The notes under the pieces: model-generated
The model's input: the letters and a program-made list of their open reading frames with translations, nothing else
Database searches by the model: none
Told to the model about the DNA's origin: nothing
NCBI GenBank assembly: GCA_963678705.1
Contig: CAVMBN010000181.1
Span: forward strand, 186,001 to 250,000
Length of the DNA stretch: 64,000 nucleotides
Direction: 5' to 3'
From: Panorpa germanica
Taxonomy: Eukaryota; Arthropoda; Insecta; Mecoptera; Panorpidae
Part shown: piece after piece, positions 11,800 through 22,004 of the stretch
How the letters are laid out: every line of letters begins with the position of its first letter
Position numbering within the stretch: the stretch's first letter is position 1
Program-made: the position numbers and the translations under genes

Positions 11800-12676
11800 T
11801 GTGCCTTTATTAATGTCGGGTGCCAAGTGACCTTTAAAGAATTAGGCCGGCAAAAACCTCTAGGTACGTCTAGAACTATTTTCATTGTCGAACAATAATT
11901 TTACAAACCGATTACCATTTCATAAAAAAGCATCTGTCTAAAGGTTGTCCTCAGCGATCTGTAATGGGGCCTGAGCTCTGGAACATGGTATTTGACGAGA
12001 ACTGTGTTTCTCACTCGAAAGGTTGTGTAAACGTATGTTTTGCTGACGATAATGTGACCCTTATTGGTGCAAATAGTAGAGAACAACTAGATAGCTGTTC
12101 TCGAGCTGCTATAGATAAAATCTGTAGTTTCTTAAAGCAACAAAGCTGCGAAACAAATACGGTAACAACGAATGATAAACTTGTAACACACCTTGCGTGA
12201 TTGCTTAAACTCGGCTACTATGCCGACACTATACAAGGGGGCATTTATGCCAATGGTTGTGTATTGTGCTTCGGCATGGTACCACAGGATCAATCTTCCG
12301 GATCCTCTATGCAAAGAACTATGTTATTGACGATGACGCGTTGTTGCAGAACTGTATCTACAGAAGTGGTGCAGGTGATATCAAGGACAATTCCTTTAGA
12401 TTTAAAAATCACTCATGCACTTACTCAAGTACAAATTACGCTAGAACTGAAAAAATTAAATTTTGATGATTTAAAGTTAATGCGACAAATTTCGAGAATC
12501 CGGCTGTAGGATAAAAGTCTGTAGACGATACCAAATGTATTGTTAAAGAGATGAATACATATATGCATAAGCTCTGCCAAGATAGATGGGACCTAATAAA
12601 AAAAGGAAGACCTACGTATTGGTTTACAAGGACATTAATATTGTTTTGCAACAAAAGTGGTCCCTATCTACTATGT
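11800..12676 (+). pseudogene. U8: R1-clade RT fragment, long unit with two private deletions
   Basis: Has an open stretch at 11964-12200 with GPELWNMVFDENC and CFADDN. Part of the RVTRTEW block is lost (CTTGCG runs straight into TGATTGCTTAAAC). The 3' end is shortened, because the 'gtgtgatcggctcc...tttagg' end found in other units is missing after 'tctactatg'. Confidence 0.82.
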
Positions 12677-13320
12677 GAAAAAAGTGATTAAAAGTAAAAA
12701 ATTAATTACGGAAAATAATTAAATAAATTATATGAATACTTTTTCTAACAAAAAGTATTTAAGTTTGTTTTAAATTTGTGTTAATTTACCCTAAACAAAG
12801 TGTTTTTACAAAAGTTTTACAGTTGGAAACCAGTGTTAAAAATGAATTTTTCATTACGCGTACACGCGGTCTTATAAACATAACCTCAAAATTGTAACTT
12901 TGTTGTTTGATATAAGACATTATTAAGTGCGATAGACAAAAAAAAGTGATAATAATTAGGTTAGTGTTAGTGCTAAAACATCAAGTGTTTATGAAATTCA
13001 AGAAATCTGTAGAGCTATATAAGAAAGACCTTATATAAATACTACAAATATACGGAAGACAAAAGGTTGTCGCCCACTATCATGCAAGTCGATTAACCTT
13101 AACCATAAATAATATTAAAACATAAGAATTAGTTTATATAAATGCGTGTTTTAAATAATAAAGAGAGTGGATTAATTGTTATAAGTGATTAAGTAAACAA
13201 TATATGCGGTTTTCTTGAAAATAGTGATTGATCGTTCATGAACATTCAATGGTAACAAACAAATGGTAAGTAAGTAGGCTTAAGTACAAGTATGGACATG
13301 AGATATTTATAGAAATTCAG

Positions 13321-14023
13321 TGTGCCTTTGATAATGTCTGGTGGCCAAGTTACCTTCAAAGAATTAGGCCGGCAGAAACCTCTAGGTACGTCTACTGTGC
13401 TATGGAGAACTATTTTCATTGTCGAACATTAATTTTACAAACCGATTACCGTTCCATGAAAAGGCAACTATCTAAAGGTTGTCCTTAGCAATCCGTAATA
13501 GGGCCTGAGCTCACCTTGCGCATGTCACAAGGATGGAATGGAGCTTAAACTTGGCAACTATGCCGACACTATACAAGGGAGCATTTATGCCAATGGTTGT
13601 GTATTGTGCTTCTTCATGGTACCACAAAATCAATCTTCCGGATCCCTAATGCAAAGAACTATGTTATTGACGATGACGCGTTGTTGCAGAACTGTATCTA
13701 CAGAAGTGGTGCAGGTGATATCGGGGACAATTTCTTTAGATTTAAAAATCACTCATGCACTTACTCAAGTACAAATTACGCTAGAACTGAAAAAATCAAA
13801 TTTTGATGTTTTAAAGTTAATGCGACAAATTTCGAGGTTTTAAAGTTAATGCGGCTGTAGGATAAAGGTCTAGAGACGATACCAAATGTATTGCCAAAGA
13901 GATGAATGCATATATGCATAAGCTCTGGCAAGACAGATGGGACTTAATACAAAAAGGAAGACTTACGTATTGGTTTACAAGGACGTTAATATTGCTTTGC
14001 AGCACAAGTGGTCCCTATTTAGG
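13321..14023 (+). pseudogene. U9: R1-clade RT fragment, short unit
   Basis: Short form with the GAGCTC/ACC junction. It shares 'ccggcagaaacc', 'tatggacatg' and CFFMV (TTCTTCATGGTA) with U11, its closest relative. The last 30 or so bases before 'aggtgaaaa' are deleted. The spacer that follows carries Pao1. Confidence 0.85.
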
Positions 14024-14115
14024 TGAAAAAAGTAATTAAATTGAGAAATTAATTACGGAAAAAAATTAAATAAATTATATAAATACTTTTTCTAACGAAA
14101 AATATTTAAGTTTGT

Positions 14116-14598
14116 TGTAACATTGTCAAGAGTCGATTCGCTGATGATCTTGGTGCAACGTTCTTTTCAATTGGGTGTAAGCCAATTTGGACCGATTATT
14201 TAAATGAAACAGCACACTTCGTTTAATTTAATATCTTTATATATTTCTACAAATTATAATTACAACTGCCAAGTTTCATGTTTCACAGCTCTGGTTATAT
14301 TTTTGATACAGAATTAAATTTAGTATTTTATTTTACTTGTTAAATCTAAAACAATGTATTTTTGTTTATAACAGAAATGGAACGGGTTTTGTAAAGAATA
14401 AAGGAATGAAAATATTTAAAGGTCGTTTGACTAGATAAAGAAATGCGTATTTGATTTGGATTAAAATAAAAGGTTTTGGTTTGTGCGATGTCTTAAGGTG
14501 AGGGAATAGAGGGGAAATAACTGACAAGTACAACTATTTACATCAAACAATTTACAATGATTTTTAACATATAAGATACTACTGTTGGATTTCGTCCA
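14116..14598 (-). repeat. Pao1 3' LTR
   Basis: Direct repeat of 19170-19652. On the plus strand it begins TGTAACATTGTCAAGAG and ends GGATTTCGTCCA, which gives TG...CA ends. It is preceded by the TTTGT target duplication. Because the element lies on the minus strand, this is its 3' LTR. Confidence 0.93.
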
Positions 14599-14626
14599 TG
14601 GTCCCGGCGTTGGATTCGCTCGAATT

Positions 14627-17600
14627 TCAATTTTGCTGCTCGGGCAGGGGTGCTAGTTTTCTTACAGCCCTTTTAATTTGTCCTCCTTGGGTGGCTATGA
14701 CCGCGACACGACCTTGATCGTCAGAGCCAACAATTAAATGAACAACACGACCTAGTGCCCATTGCAGAGGTAAAACGTTGTCTTCTTTGATGAGAACCAG
14801 CATTCCAGGTGTGATGTTGGGTCCAGTGGCTCTTTTCCATTTTTGTCGTTGTTGTAGATGGTTAACGTAGTCGGCTGACCAGCGTTTCTAATAGTGCTGC
14901 AGAAGCTGCTGATTAAAATGGAAGCGCGGTAAGTTGTTCATTTTAGTGTTTGTGTAATCAACATCTGGGAGGGCTGTCAACAGTCTATTAACTAGGTAGT
15001 GTCCAGGTGTGATGGGACAAAGGTCTGAAGGATCGGTGGAGATAGGGTATAATGGACGTTAATTTAAGATACCTTCAATTTGTACCAATACACTATAAGT
15101 ATCTTCATACGTTAAATTTGAATTTTTCAAAATTTTCTTCATGTGCGTTTTCATAGCCTTTATATTGCTTTCCCATAGTCCCCCAAAGTGCGGAGATCTA
15201 GGTGGTATGAATTTCCATTTTATATTTTCATCGGACATTGAATATATTACAGTATTTTGATTTTGCTTGTGTTTTAGAAATTTGGCCAAATTGTTACTTT
15301 CGCCAACAAAATTAGTGCCATTATCAGAATATATTTTAGTGGGCTTTCCGAGACGGGAAATAAACCGTTTGAGCACTGATATAAAATTCTGTGTAGTGAG
15401 ATCTGTCACTAGTTCAAGGTGGATAGCTTTAGTAGCAAAGCAAATAAACAAGCATATATAAGACTTTATTAAAATGGACCCTCTACCAGCTTTGTTTTTT
15501 ATCAATATGGGACCAGCATGGTCAATACCAGTTATTTTGAATGGAAAATCTAACGTAAGTCTATCGGAAGGTAAATTACCCATCATTGGGTTCACGGTTT
15601 TTGGATTACATTTAAAGCAGATAAGACATGCATGAACAATTCTTTTTGCCAGAGAGAGACCTGCGATTGGCCAATATCTTTCTCGAATTGCGAATAGCAG
15701 AGCTTGAGGCCCTACGTGAAATAATTTGTTATGCTCGTGTGTTATTATAAGTTTGGTTAAATTATGATTAGGAGACAAAACTATAGGATGCTTTTTATTG
15801 TAATCAAAATCTGAGTGTTGCAGACGCCCCCCAACTCGTATTATTCTTGATTCATCCAAAAATGGATTTAATTGCAATAGCTTGCTGCTTTTGTTGAGAT
15901 TTTCACCTTTTTTTAGGGAATGTAAGTATGACGGAAAAGACTCAGATTGTGATATACAGATAAGTTTATTCAATGCTTCTTCGAGCTCAAGTACAGTCAG
16001 CGGACCTATAACTTTGTCTTTAGGGGTTTTACAATTTGACTTAAATCTTAAACAATATGCAACAACCCGTTTCAGTGTTCTTAATGATGAATACAGAGAG
16101 AATATATCGGTTTTTAATTTGGTATGAGTGCTGATAATAGTACATTTACGCATGTCTGGTATATGACTGATTGTGAATTCGCTGGTAGGCCAAGCTTCTT
16201 CTACATTGTGTAGCCAAGAAGGCCCTGACCACCAAATCGAATTCTCTATTAAGTTTTGAGGTTCTACACCTCGTGATACTAAATCTGCCGGATTTGATTT
16301 AGAATTCACATGACGCCAATGATGATTGGAAGTCATGTTGTATAGAATTTCTGATGTACGGTTTGAGACAAAGGTCTTTAAAGTGTTCGGAGTTAGTTTT
16401 AACTATGATAGTACTATGGTGGAGTCAGACCACAGATATATGTCAGATAGATTGATGGATAGTGTGTTGATAATTTTTGTTGACAGTTTAGTCAAGATGA
16501 CGGCAGCGCACAGCTTAAGTCTTGGAATGGTTATTGTTTTTAAAGGAGCGACCTTTGACTTTGCACACAATAGTGAAAATTTAACGTTGCCGAGAACATC
16601 AGCGCTTCTTAAATATATGCAAGCTCCGCATGCTTTTTCGGAGGCATCACAAAATCCATGTAATTGCATGTTTGCGTGGTTTATAAATAATGAGTGACGA
16701 GGTATGTTTAAGTTGTTTATTAGGATTAGGCTATCCATTGTTAATTTCCAATCGTTATTGATTTCAGTTGGAACAGGGTCATCCCAATCCAGATTTTGAG
16801 TCCACAACGTTTGCAATAAAATTTTGAAAACAATTATACATGGCGACAATAACCCGAGTGGATCAAATATTTTACTTGTAAATAAAAGAATACTACGCTT
16901 TGTATTAATGTTAGGAATACTGGTATTGTTTATTGTGTACTATATATAATCAAGATTGGGATTCCACTCAACACCTAGTGTTCTAAGGTAATCAGGATCT
17001 CCCAATTCAACGTTAGAGCATGGCTCGTTGTTTTTATTTAATTCTTTGAGTAATTGTGGTGCATTTGAAACCCATTTTCGTAAAGTGAAACCTCCACTCT
17101 TTAAAATAAAATCGATTTGAGCGCACGTATTTGACAAGTTGTTAATAGTATCGGATCCCGTCAAGAGATCGTCCACATAAAAATCCTCTAAAATGGCTTT
17201 GGAAGCGCTAGGATTTGATATTTTATTATCGTACCCAAGTTGACACAAACTTCTAATAGCCAGAAAGGAAGCTGAAGCAGTGCCGTAGGTGACAGTGTTT
17301 AACCTATACGATAATAAAGGGTCTTTGGGGCTGAATCTCTAAAGTATTTGTTGAAGGTCTCTTTGGGATTCGTCAACTAGCACTTGCCGGAACATCATTG
17401 CGATATCGGCGCCTACAACGTATGTTAATTGTCTAAATCTTAATAAGATGGATACCAAATCATTTTGTATCGTAGGTCCGACTGCTTGCAATTTATTGAG
17501 GGAATATCCGGAAGTGGTTTTCATAGAACCATCAAATACTACCCGCAATTTGGTGGTAGTGCTAGTAGGTTTTAACACCCCGTGATGGGGTAAAAAATAG

Positions 17601-18361
17601 GATTGTGAAGCGGTGTTCTGGTTATTGTTTAAGGACATATGTTTATTGCTTAAATACTCCTTCATAAAAGTGGAATATAACTCATTTAATTGTGGGTTAG
17701 TCTGAAGTTTTTTCTCCAGTGAATAAAATCGTTTGATAGCCATTTTCTTTGATTCACAAAGTAAATGAATGGGTTCTTTAAATGGTATTTTGCAAACAAA
17801 ACGGCCATCTTGATTTCGAAAGGTAGTCTTTTTAAAGTGAGTTTCACATGCAATCTCCTCCTCTGATTGTGATGTTACGTTATTAACTGGTTCTAACTCC
17901 CAAAATAATTTTAATTGATTTTGAATTTCTTGCTGTTGAGAAAAGTAACAGTGTCGTTGCCTGCTGCTTTTGTTACAGTAAGAACCTGTGACAATCCAGC
18001 CAAGGGTGGTCTTTTGAATCGTGGGTTTGTGCTTTCCTAAGCTCATGCGCCCGACACGCAGCACATCCCAAAATATATCTGCGCCTAGTATTAAATTAAT
18101 TTTTTCAGATTTGTGGAATAATGGATCAGCTAAACTAACGTTTTTCGGTATATAGATGTCGGTAATGTCTTTATTTGTTGAAGGAATGTTTCCGTTGATT
18201 TTTTTTAAAATGAGGCAGTGTAATTTTGTTGCAAAATTAGTGTGCACGGATTTTATATTTATTGTAATTGATTTATTAATTTGAGTTTTTGCACTGCTTA
18301 TACCCAGAACTGACGGAATTTGACGGAATAAGTTGCAAGGAATAGAGCACCGTTGCTGCAT
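14627..18361 (-). pseudogene. Pao1 pol pseudogene (protease remnant, RT, RNase H, integrase)
   Basis: One reading frame can be followed from 18361 to a stop at 14627-14629, broken by several nonsense codons. It opens in the C-terminal part of the retropepsin-like DUF1758 region (LILGADIFWD, TTLGWIVTG); the catalytic aspartate end is deleted. RT follows with LRVVFDGS, ADIAMMFRQV and, after a Trp-to-TAG change at 17339-17341, YVDDLL. The connection region reads KIFDPLGLLSP. RNase H has GFCDASE and WSDSTI; a second Trp-to-TAG lies at 16403-16405. The integrase has an H-H-C-C zinc region and D-D-E residues in GIDHAGP, SDNGTNF and GGLWES. A stop at 15059 precedes the SRPLYPIS-like end. The C-terminal domain keeps LVLIKEDNVLPLQWALGRV. 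Confidence 0.92.
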
Positions 18362-18848
18362 CGCCCTTTAAAGAATTCTTCAAGTGGTGGAATTTTTTCA
18401 TTATATCAAAACTGGGTTCGTTATGCACCAGACTCGTGAAGGTTTCTTTAAAGGACTCCCATTGCCCTATATCCCCGTGGAAGGAAGGTATTTCTATATT
18501 TGGCAAGAAGACAATTGATAGGCTGTTAACCTTAATAAGTGAAGATGATTCTTCAAGAGCAGTTATTTTGTCATATTTGGCCATTATTTTAAAATATTTG
18601 TCTTGAAATTCTAACATTTCACTTTGCTTTTCGTCGCTTTTATCCTCATTAGTACTGTTCAATTTTATATCTATTGAAATATCCTTAATTTGCTCTAAAA
18701 GCGGTGCAAAAGAAGTCTTTCTTATCTTAATCTCACAGTAATCGTAGGTATTGCTATGTATGTCAATGGTTTCGCAATACCTATCATGTGATAATAAGTC
18801 TTCCTTTATTGCAGCGCTCTTAATTTTTAATCTTTTTAGTACTGACAT
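18276..18848 (-). pseudogene. Pao1 gag remnant (DUF1759-like N-terminal part)
   Basis: About 190 codons from ATG at 18848. The N-terminal half is charged and helical. The second half has PSFHGDIGQWESFKETF and KFHHLKNSLKGDA, the conserved BEL/Pao Gag core (DUF1759). The remaining Gag, including the zinc knuckles, and the start of the protease are missing: the sequence passes directly into the protease C-terminal part in another frame at about 18300-18360. The product would be a truncated capsid protein. Confidence 0.88.
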
Positions 18849-19150
18849 GTTGTAATCGGTTATTAGAAAATGCGATAAGTGAAGTTTAAAATGGAAGTTT
18901 TTAGAATTTTATTTAAAGGTAAGGTGAGTTTTATTTTGAGAAAAACGTAATGAAAAATCCAAAATGTATGATAGTATATCGATATTAAATTAAATGGATG
19001 GATGTTGAATAAGATAAGCTGGACACGTACCTGATTGTCTAGATTGCAGACTTATATGGCAGCTAGCTAATCTTCAGTGCAATGTTTCTTCTTCTTCGAT
19101 AGTTGAGCGGTATCGTAATATATAATTTTGATGGACTTGGTTTCACAATT
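18849..19150 (-). other. Pao1 5' leader
   Basis: The untranslated leader between the primer site and gag. I see no reading frame or other signal in it. Confidence 0.6.
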
Positions 19151-19169
19151 ATCCGGCTCTAAAGGTCCA
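19151..19169 (-). other. Pao1 primer-binding site, degenerate tRNA-Tyr type
   Basis: Directly inside the 5' LTR. The plus-strand text ATCCGGCTCTAAAGGTCCA resembles the insect tRNA-Tyr 3' end (ATCCGGCTCGAAGGACCA), with one extra base and two substitutions. The intact version is present in Pao2, which supports the reading. Confidence 0.6.
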
Positions 19170-19652
19170 TGTAACGTTGTCAAGAGTCGATTCGCTGATG
19201 ATCTTGGTGCAACGTTCTTTTCAATTGGGTGTAAGCCAATTTAGACCGATTATTTAAATGAAACAGCACACTTCGTTTAATTTAATATCTTTATATATTT
19301 CTACAAATTATAATTACAACTACCAAGTTATATGTCTTACAGCTCTGGTTATATTTTTGATACAGAATTAAATTTAGTATTTTATTTTACTTGTTAAATC
19401 TAAAACAATGTATTTTTGTTTATAACAGAAATGGAACGGGTTTTGTAAAGAATAAAGGAATGAAAATATTTGAAGGTCGTTCGACTAGATAAAGAAATGC
19501 GTATTTGAATTGCATTGAAATAAAAGGTTTTGGTTTGTGCGATGTCTTAAGGTGAGGGAATAGAGTGGAAATAACTGACAAGTACAACTATTTACATCAA
19601 ACAATTTACAATGATTTTTAACATATAAAATACTACTGTTGGATTTCGTCCA
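19170..19652 (-). repeat. Pao1 5' LTR
   Basis: Direct repeat of 14116-14598 with scattered substitutions (for example CGTTGTC against CATTGTC at the start, GAATTGCATTGAAA against GATTTGGATTAAAA inside). It ends CGTCCA at 19652 and is followed by the TTTGT duplication, after which the array spacer resumes. Confidence 0.93.
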
Positions 19653-21434
19653 TTTGTTTTAAAATTGTGTTAATTTACCCTAAACAAAGTGTTATTACAA
19701 AAGTTTGACTGTTGGAAACCAGTGCTAAAAACAAATTTTTCATTACGCGTACATGCGGTCTTATAAACATAACCTCAAAATTGTAACTTTGTTATTTTAT
19801 ATAAGACATTAATAAGTGCGATAGACTAAAAAAGTGATAATAATTAGGTTTGTGTTAGTGCAAAATCATCAAGAGGTTAAGAAATTCAAGAAATCTGTAG
19901 AGGTATATAAGGAAGACCTCATATAAACAGTACAAATATGCGGAAGACAAAAGATTGCCGCTTACTATCAAGTAAGTCGATTAACATTAACTATAAATAA
20001 TATTAAAACATAAGAATTAGTTTATATAAATGCGTGTTTCAAATAATAAAGAGAGTGTATTAATTGTTATAAGTGATTCAGTGAACAATATATGCGGTTT
20101 TCTTGGAAATAGTGATTGATCGTTCATGAACAATCAATGGTAACAATCAAATGGTAAGTAAGTAGGCTTAAGTACAAGTATGTACATGAGATATTTATAG
20201 AAATTCAGTGTGCCTTTGATAATGTCTGGTGGTTAAGTAACCTTCAAAGAATTAGGCCGGCAAAAACCTTTAGGTACGTCTACTGCGGTATGAAGAACTT
20301 TTTTCATTGTCCAACATTAATTTTACAAACCGATTACCGTTCCATGAAAAGGCAACTATCTAAAGGTTGTCCTCAGCGATCCGTAATAGGGCCTGAGCTC
20401 ACCCTGCGCGTGTCACGAGGACGGAATGGAGCTTAAATTCGGCAACTATGCCGACACTATACAAGGGAACATTAATGCCAATGGTTGTGTATTGTGCTTC
20501 GGCATGGTACCACAGGATCAATCTTCCAGATCCTCCATGCAAAGAACTATGTTATTAACGATGACGCGTTGTTGCAGAACTGTATTTTACAGAAGTGGTG
20601 CAGGTGATATTCACATTTCACTCTTGCACTCACTCAAGTACAAATTACGCTAGAACTGAAAAAATCAAATTTTGATGATTTATAGTTAATGCGACAAATT
20701 TCGAGGTTTTAAAGTTAATGCGGCTGTAGGATAAAAGTCTAGAGACGATACCAAATGTATTGCCAAAGAGATGAATGCATATATGCATAAGCTCTGGCAA
20801 GACAGATGGGACTTAATAGAAAAAGGAAGACCTACGTATTAGTTTACAAGGACGTTAATATTGCTTTGCAACACAAGTGGTCCCTATCTACTATGTGTGT
20901 GATCGGCTCCTGCTACTTTAGGTGAAAAAAGTGATTGAAAGTGAAAAATTTAATACGCAAAAAAATTAAATAAATTATATGAATACTTTTTCTAACGAGA
21001 AGTATTAAAGTTTGTTTTAAATTTGTGTTTATTTACCCTAAAATCAAAGTGTTTTTACAAAATTTTGACAGTTGAAAACCAGTGTTAAAAACGAATTTTT
21101 CATTACGCGTAAACGCGGTCTTATAAACATAACCTCAAAATTGTAACTTTGTTGTTTGATATAAGACATTATTAAGTGCGATAGACAAAAAAGTGATAAT
21201 AATTAGGTTAGTGTTAGTGCTAAAACATCAAGTGGTTAAGAAATTCAAAAAATCTGTAGAGCTATATAAGGAAGATCTTATATAAATACTACAAATATAC
21301 GGAAAACAAAAGGTTGCCGCTCACTATCATGTAAGTCGATTAACCTTAACCATAAATAATATTAAAACATAAGAATTAGTTTATATAAATGCGTGTTTGA
21401 AATAATAAAGAGAGTGTATTAATTGTTATAATTG
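19653..21434 (+). repeat. Tandem array, segment 2 (U10 and flanking spacers)
   Basis: The spacer interrupted by Pao1 resumes at TTTGTTTTAAAATTGTG and leads to one short unit (U10), then to the next spacer, which is interrupted by Pao2 after 'gtattaattgttata'. Landmark order is the same as in the rest of the array. Confidence 0.9.
20209..20922 (+). pseudogene. U10: R1-clade RT fragment, short unit
   Basis: Short form with the GAGCTC/ACC junction. A private deletion removes the GTISLDLK stretch (GGTGATATTCACATTTCAC), so the RT tail frame ends early. The C-terminal WQ.RWD segment is kept, but its YW has become Y-stop. Confidence 0.83.
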
Positions 21435-21965
21435 TGTTTGGCGATTGTAATGCCCGGGTATTTCACCAAAAGTAGTCAGGAAGTCTTTGAAGTTCGTGAA
21501 CTCAATATGAATTTAAAAGTATATTTATTTCATACAAAATTACACATTGGGGTCGTAAATCCTAACAGAATTACACATATAAACACTTATCCTAATAATT
21601 AATAATAATGAATTTATATAAATGTATGTGAATGTCTTAATGTATATATTTTAATATTAAATTGTAATGTTACTTAAAATACTTGTTATCTCGTTGAGAG
21701 CTGGTTTAAAAAGGGTAGATTTGAGTACAATACATTTCACACTTAAAATAGAAAAGGGTGGGGATAAACCCATAATACAATTTGCGGACATATTGAACGA
21801 AAATAGGTAGTAAAATTATTGGTAACAAGACAAGTAAGTCTGGGTTTACACATTACACATTAAAATGTTCAGGCGGCACCAACTAAAGTTCATTTACACG
21901 TTTGCCTTAAAAACATGTAAAATGAAGTTATATTATAATTGTATTTTGATGCATGTTTTTGTCCA
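21435..21965 (-). repeat. Pao2 3' LTR
   Basis: A 531-bp direct repeat of 26811-27342. The plus-strand ends are TGTTTGGCGATTG and TTTTTGTCCA. A handful of substitutions and one missing G separate the two copies. Confidence 0.93.
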
Positions 21966-21979
21966 TACTCCCCCCCTTG
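21966..21979 (-). other. Pao2 polypurine tract
   Basis: On the minus strand, CAAGGGGGGGAGTA runs directly into the 3' LTR start TGGACAAAAAC. This is where second-strand priming is expected in LTR retrotransposons. No equally clean tract is seen beside the Pao1 3' LTR. Confidence 0.75.
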
Positions 21980-22004
21980 ATAAATTAGGTTTATCAAAAT
22001 GAAA

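Larger units (their letters stand above)
1..14115 (+). repeat. Tandem array, segment 1 (units U0-U9)
   Basis: Head-to-tail repeat of an R1-clade RT fragment plus spacer. Using the conserved string around 'aactatgccgacac' as a landmark, successive spacings are about 880 (U1-U2), 1584, 1674, 1675, 1379, 1555 and 1339 bp. The segment starts inside U0 at the window edge, so the array extends further left. It is interrupted once by a probable solo LTR (2631-3684) and ends where Pao1 is inserted. Units here differ more from each other than those right of 27 kb, and three of them (U4, U5, U6) are mosaics or near-duplicates of each other. Confidence 0.92.
14116..19652 (-). mobile_element. Pao1: degenerate BEL/Pao LTR retrotransposon
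   Basis: A 5.54-kb element inserted in a spacer, with two 483-bp direct repeats and a perfect 5-bp target duplication TTTGT (14111-14115 and 19653-19657). All coding signatures are on the minus strand in the order gag, protease remnant, RT, RNase H, integrase, C-terminal DUF5641-like region. This is the order of BEL/Pao elements. Nonsense codons and a gag-protease deletion make it incapable of autonomous movement. By eye the LTRs differ at about 14 of 483 positions, so it is not a recent insertion. Confidence 0.95.

Noticed and set aside
16326..16697. 123-codon plus-strand frame inside Pao1
   Set aside because: Antisense to the RNase H and connection region; composition and position are explained by the minus-strand gene.
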